Assembly (NCBI GenBank): GCA_021732545.1
Contig: JAKFUW010000133.1
Location: 1 to 5,252 of the forward strand
Direction: 5' to 3'
DNA from: Alphaproteobacteria bacterium
GTDB taxonomy: Bacteria > Pseudomonadota > Alphaproteobacteria > Rickettsiales > UBA3002
Length of the DNA: 5,252 nucleotides
This document shows positions 5,131-5,252 of this stretch, piece by piece; within the stretch, counting starts at the first letter, position 1; each line of letters opens with the position of its first letter. The notes beneath the pieces are model-generated. The model was not told the origin of the DNA, did no database searches, and was given only the letters and a program-made list of their open reading frames with translations. Position numbers and translations under genes: made by a program.

Positions 5131-5252
5131 CTAACTAACTTTATGATTGCACATATGTCGGATGTGTTTGTCGAGTTTTTGAAGGAAGGTCTGGGGTGAG
5201 GTGTCGGACCGGATGCGTTGTTTGAGGTTGGCCCATTGCGGTTCGGATTTGT
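5127..5252 (-). mobile_element. End of an IS630-like insertion sequence
   Basis: The transposase stop lies at the point where the YdjM-like frame breaks, so the IS boundary should be within a few bases of 5127-5133. IS630 members insert at TA and duplicate it; the plus strand here reads GTATAGCTAACTAACTT, giving two possible TA sites at 5126-5129. The terminal repeat, perhaps beginning GCTAACTAACTT, cannot be confirmed without the other end. Its insertion separates the regulator operon from its native promoter. Confidence 0.55.
5131..5252 (-). CDS. C-terminal end of an IS630-family transposase (partial)
   Basis: The minus strand is open from the window edge to TAG 5131-5133 and gives 39 residues, KSEPQWANLKQRIRSDTSPQ at first. 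The pattern E-P-Q-W-A-N-L-K matches the IS630/Tc1-type DDE signature E-x-x-W-x-x-L-K, which in full proteins follows D-L-N-K/P; Glu at 5242-5244 would be the third catalytic acid. The tail RHMCNHKVS is basic and short, as expected. The rest of the gene lies beyond the right edge. Confidence 0.72.
   Translation of the reverse strand, partial: KSEPQWANLKQRIRSDTSPQTFLQKLDKHIRHMCNHKVS

Noticed and set aside
5190..5197. GTCTGGGG near the right edge, resembling the repeats at 224-269
   Set aside because: It lies inside the transposase coding frame, is short, and lacks the AA prefix and the neighbouring repeats.

Overview
The window looks like a heavily rearranged stretch of a bacterial chromosome, most likely alphaproteobacterial. 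That assignment is an inference from the style of the integrase, of the CreC-like sensor kinase and of the membrane-hydrolase fragment, from the tRNA gene that encodes its own CCA, and from moderate GC content; no species can be named. Only three protein genes look whole or nearly whole: a tyrosine integrase, the small gene behind it, and a response regulator. Nearly everything else is cut at a junction or at the window edge.

Left part (1-910). The 3' end of a Cys/Gly-rich, probably secreted protein gene comes first. It is followed by four AAGTCTGGG repeats running into a perfect 30-bp palindrome, then a good sigma70-type promoter with a GC-rich discriminator. The promoter reads into a decayed 5' piece of a tRNA-Ser gene (473-528) that abuts a complete tRNA-Ser(UGA) with encoded CCA (529-618). 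Between this tRNA and the integrase lie six copies of an 8-bp motif (ATGGGACA or GCGGGACA) with helical-turn spacing. They are good candidates for integrase arm-type or excisionase sites next to a tRNA attachment site.

Middle part (911-2968). The integrase gene (911-1981) overlaps the start of a small accessory gene (1981-2466) by one base. A headless piece of an SF2 helicase (about 2447-2968) follows directly; it keeps the C-terminal RecA lobe but has no ATP-binding lobe. This is probably one end of an element integrated at tRNA-Ser, later deleted or recombined. No second copy of the tRNA 3' end was seen by eye downstream in the window.

Right part (2736-5252, minus strand). An operon read from right to left encodes a DUF457/YdjM-like membrane protein, an OmpR-family response regulator and a membrane sensor histidine kinase, with overlapping gene ends. 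The kinase is broken just after its HisKA domain at about 2965: it has lost its ATP-binding domain and its frame runs on as antisense of the helicase remnant. The first gene has lost its N-terminus to an insertion sequence whose transposase 3' end (IS630-like, E-x-x-W-x-x-L-K) fills 5131-5252. The signalling pathway therefore appears to be disabled from both sides, leaving only the response regulator intact.

The main points for a second look are the motif array beside the tRNA/integrase, the tandem broken/intact tRNA-Ser pair, the palindrome with its direct repeats, and the double truncation of the helicase and kinase at one junction. I found no convincing new defence or signalling system.
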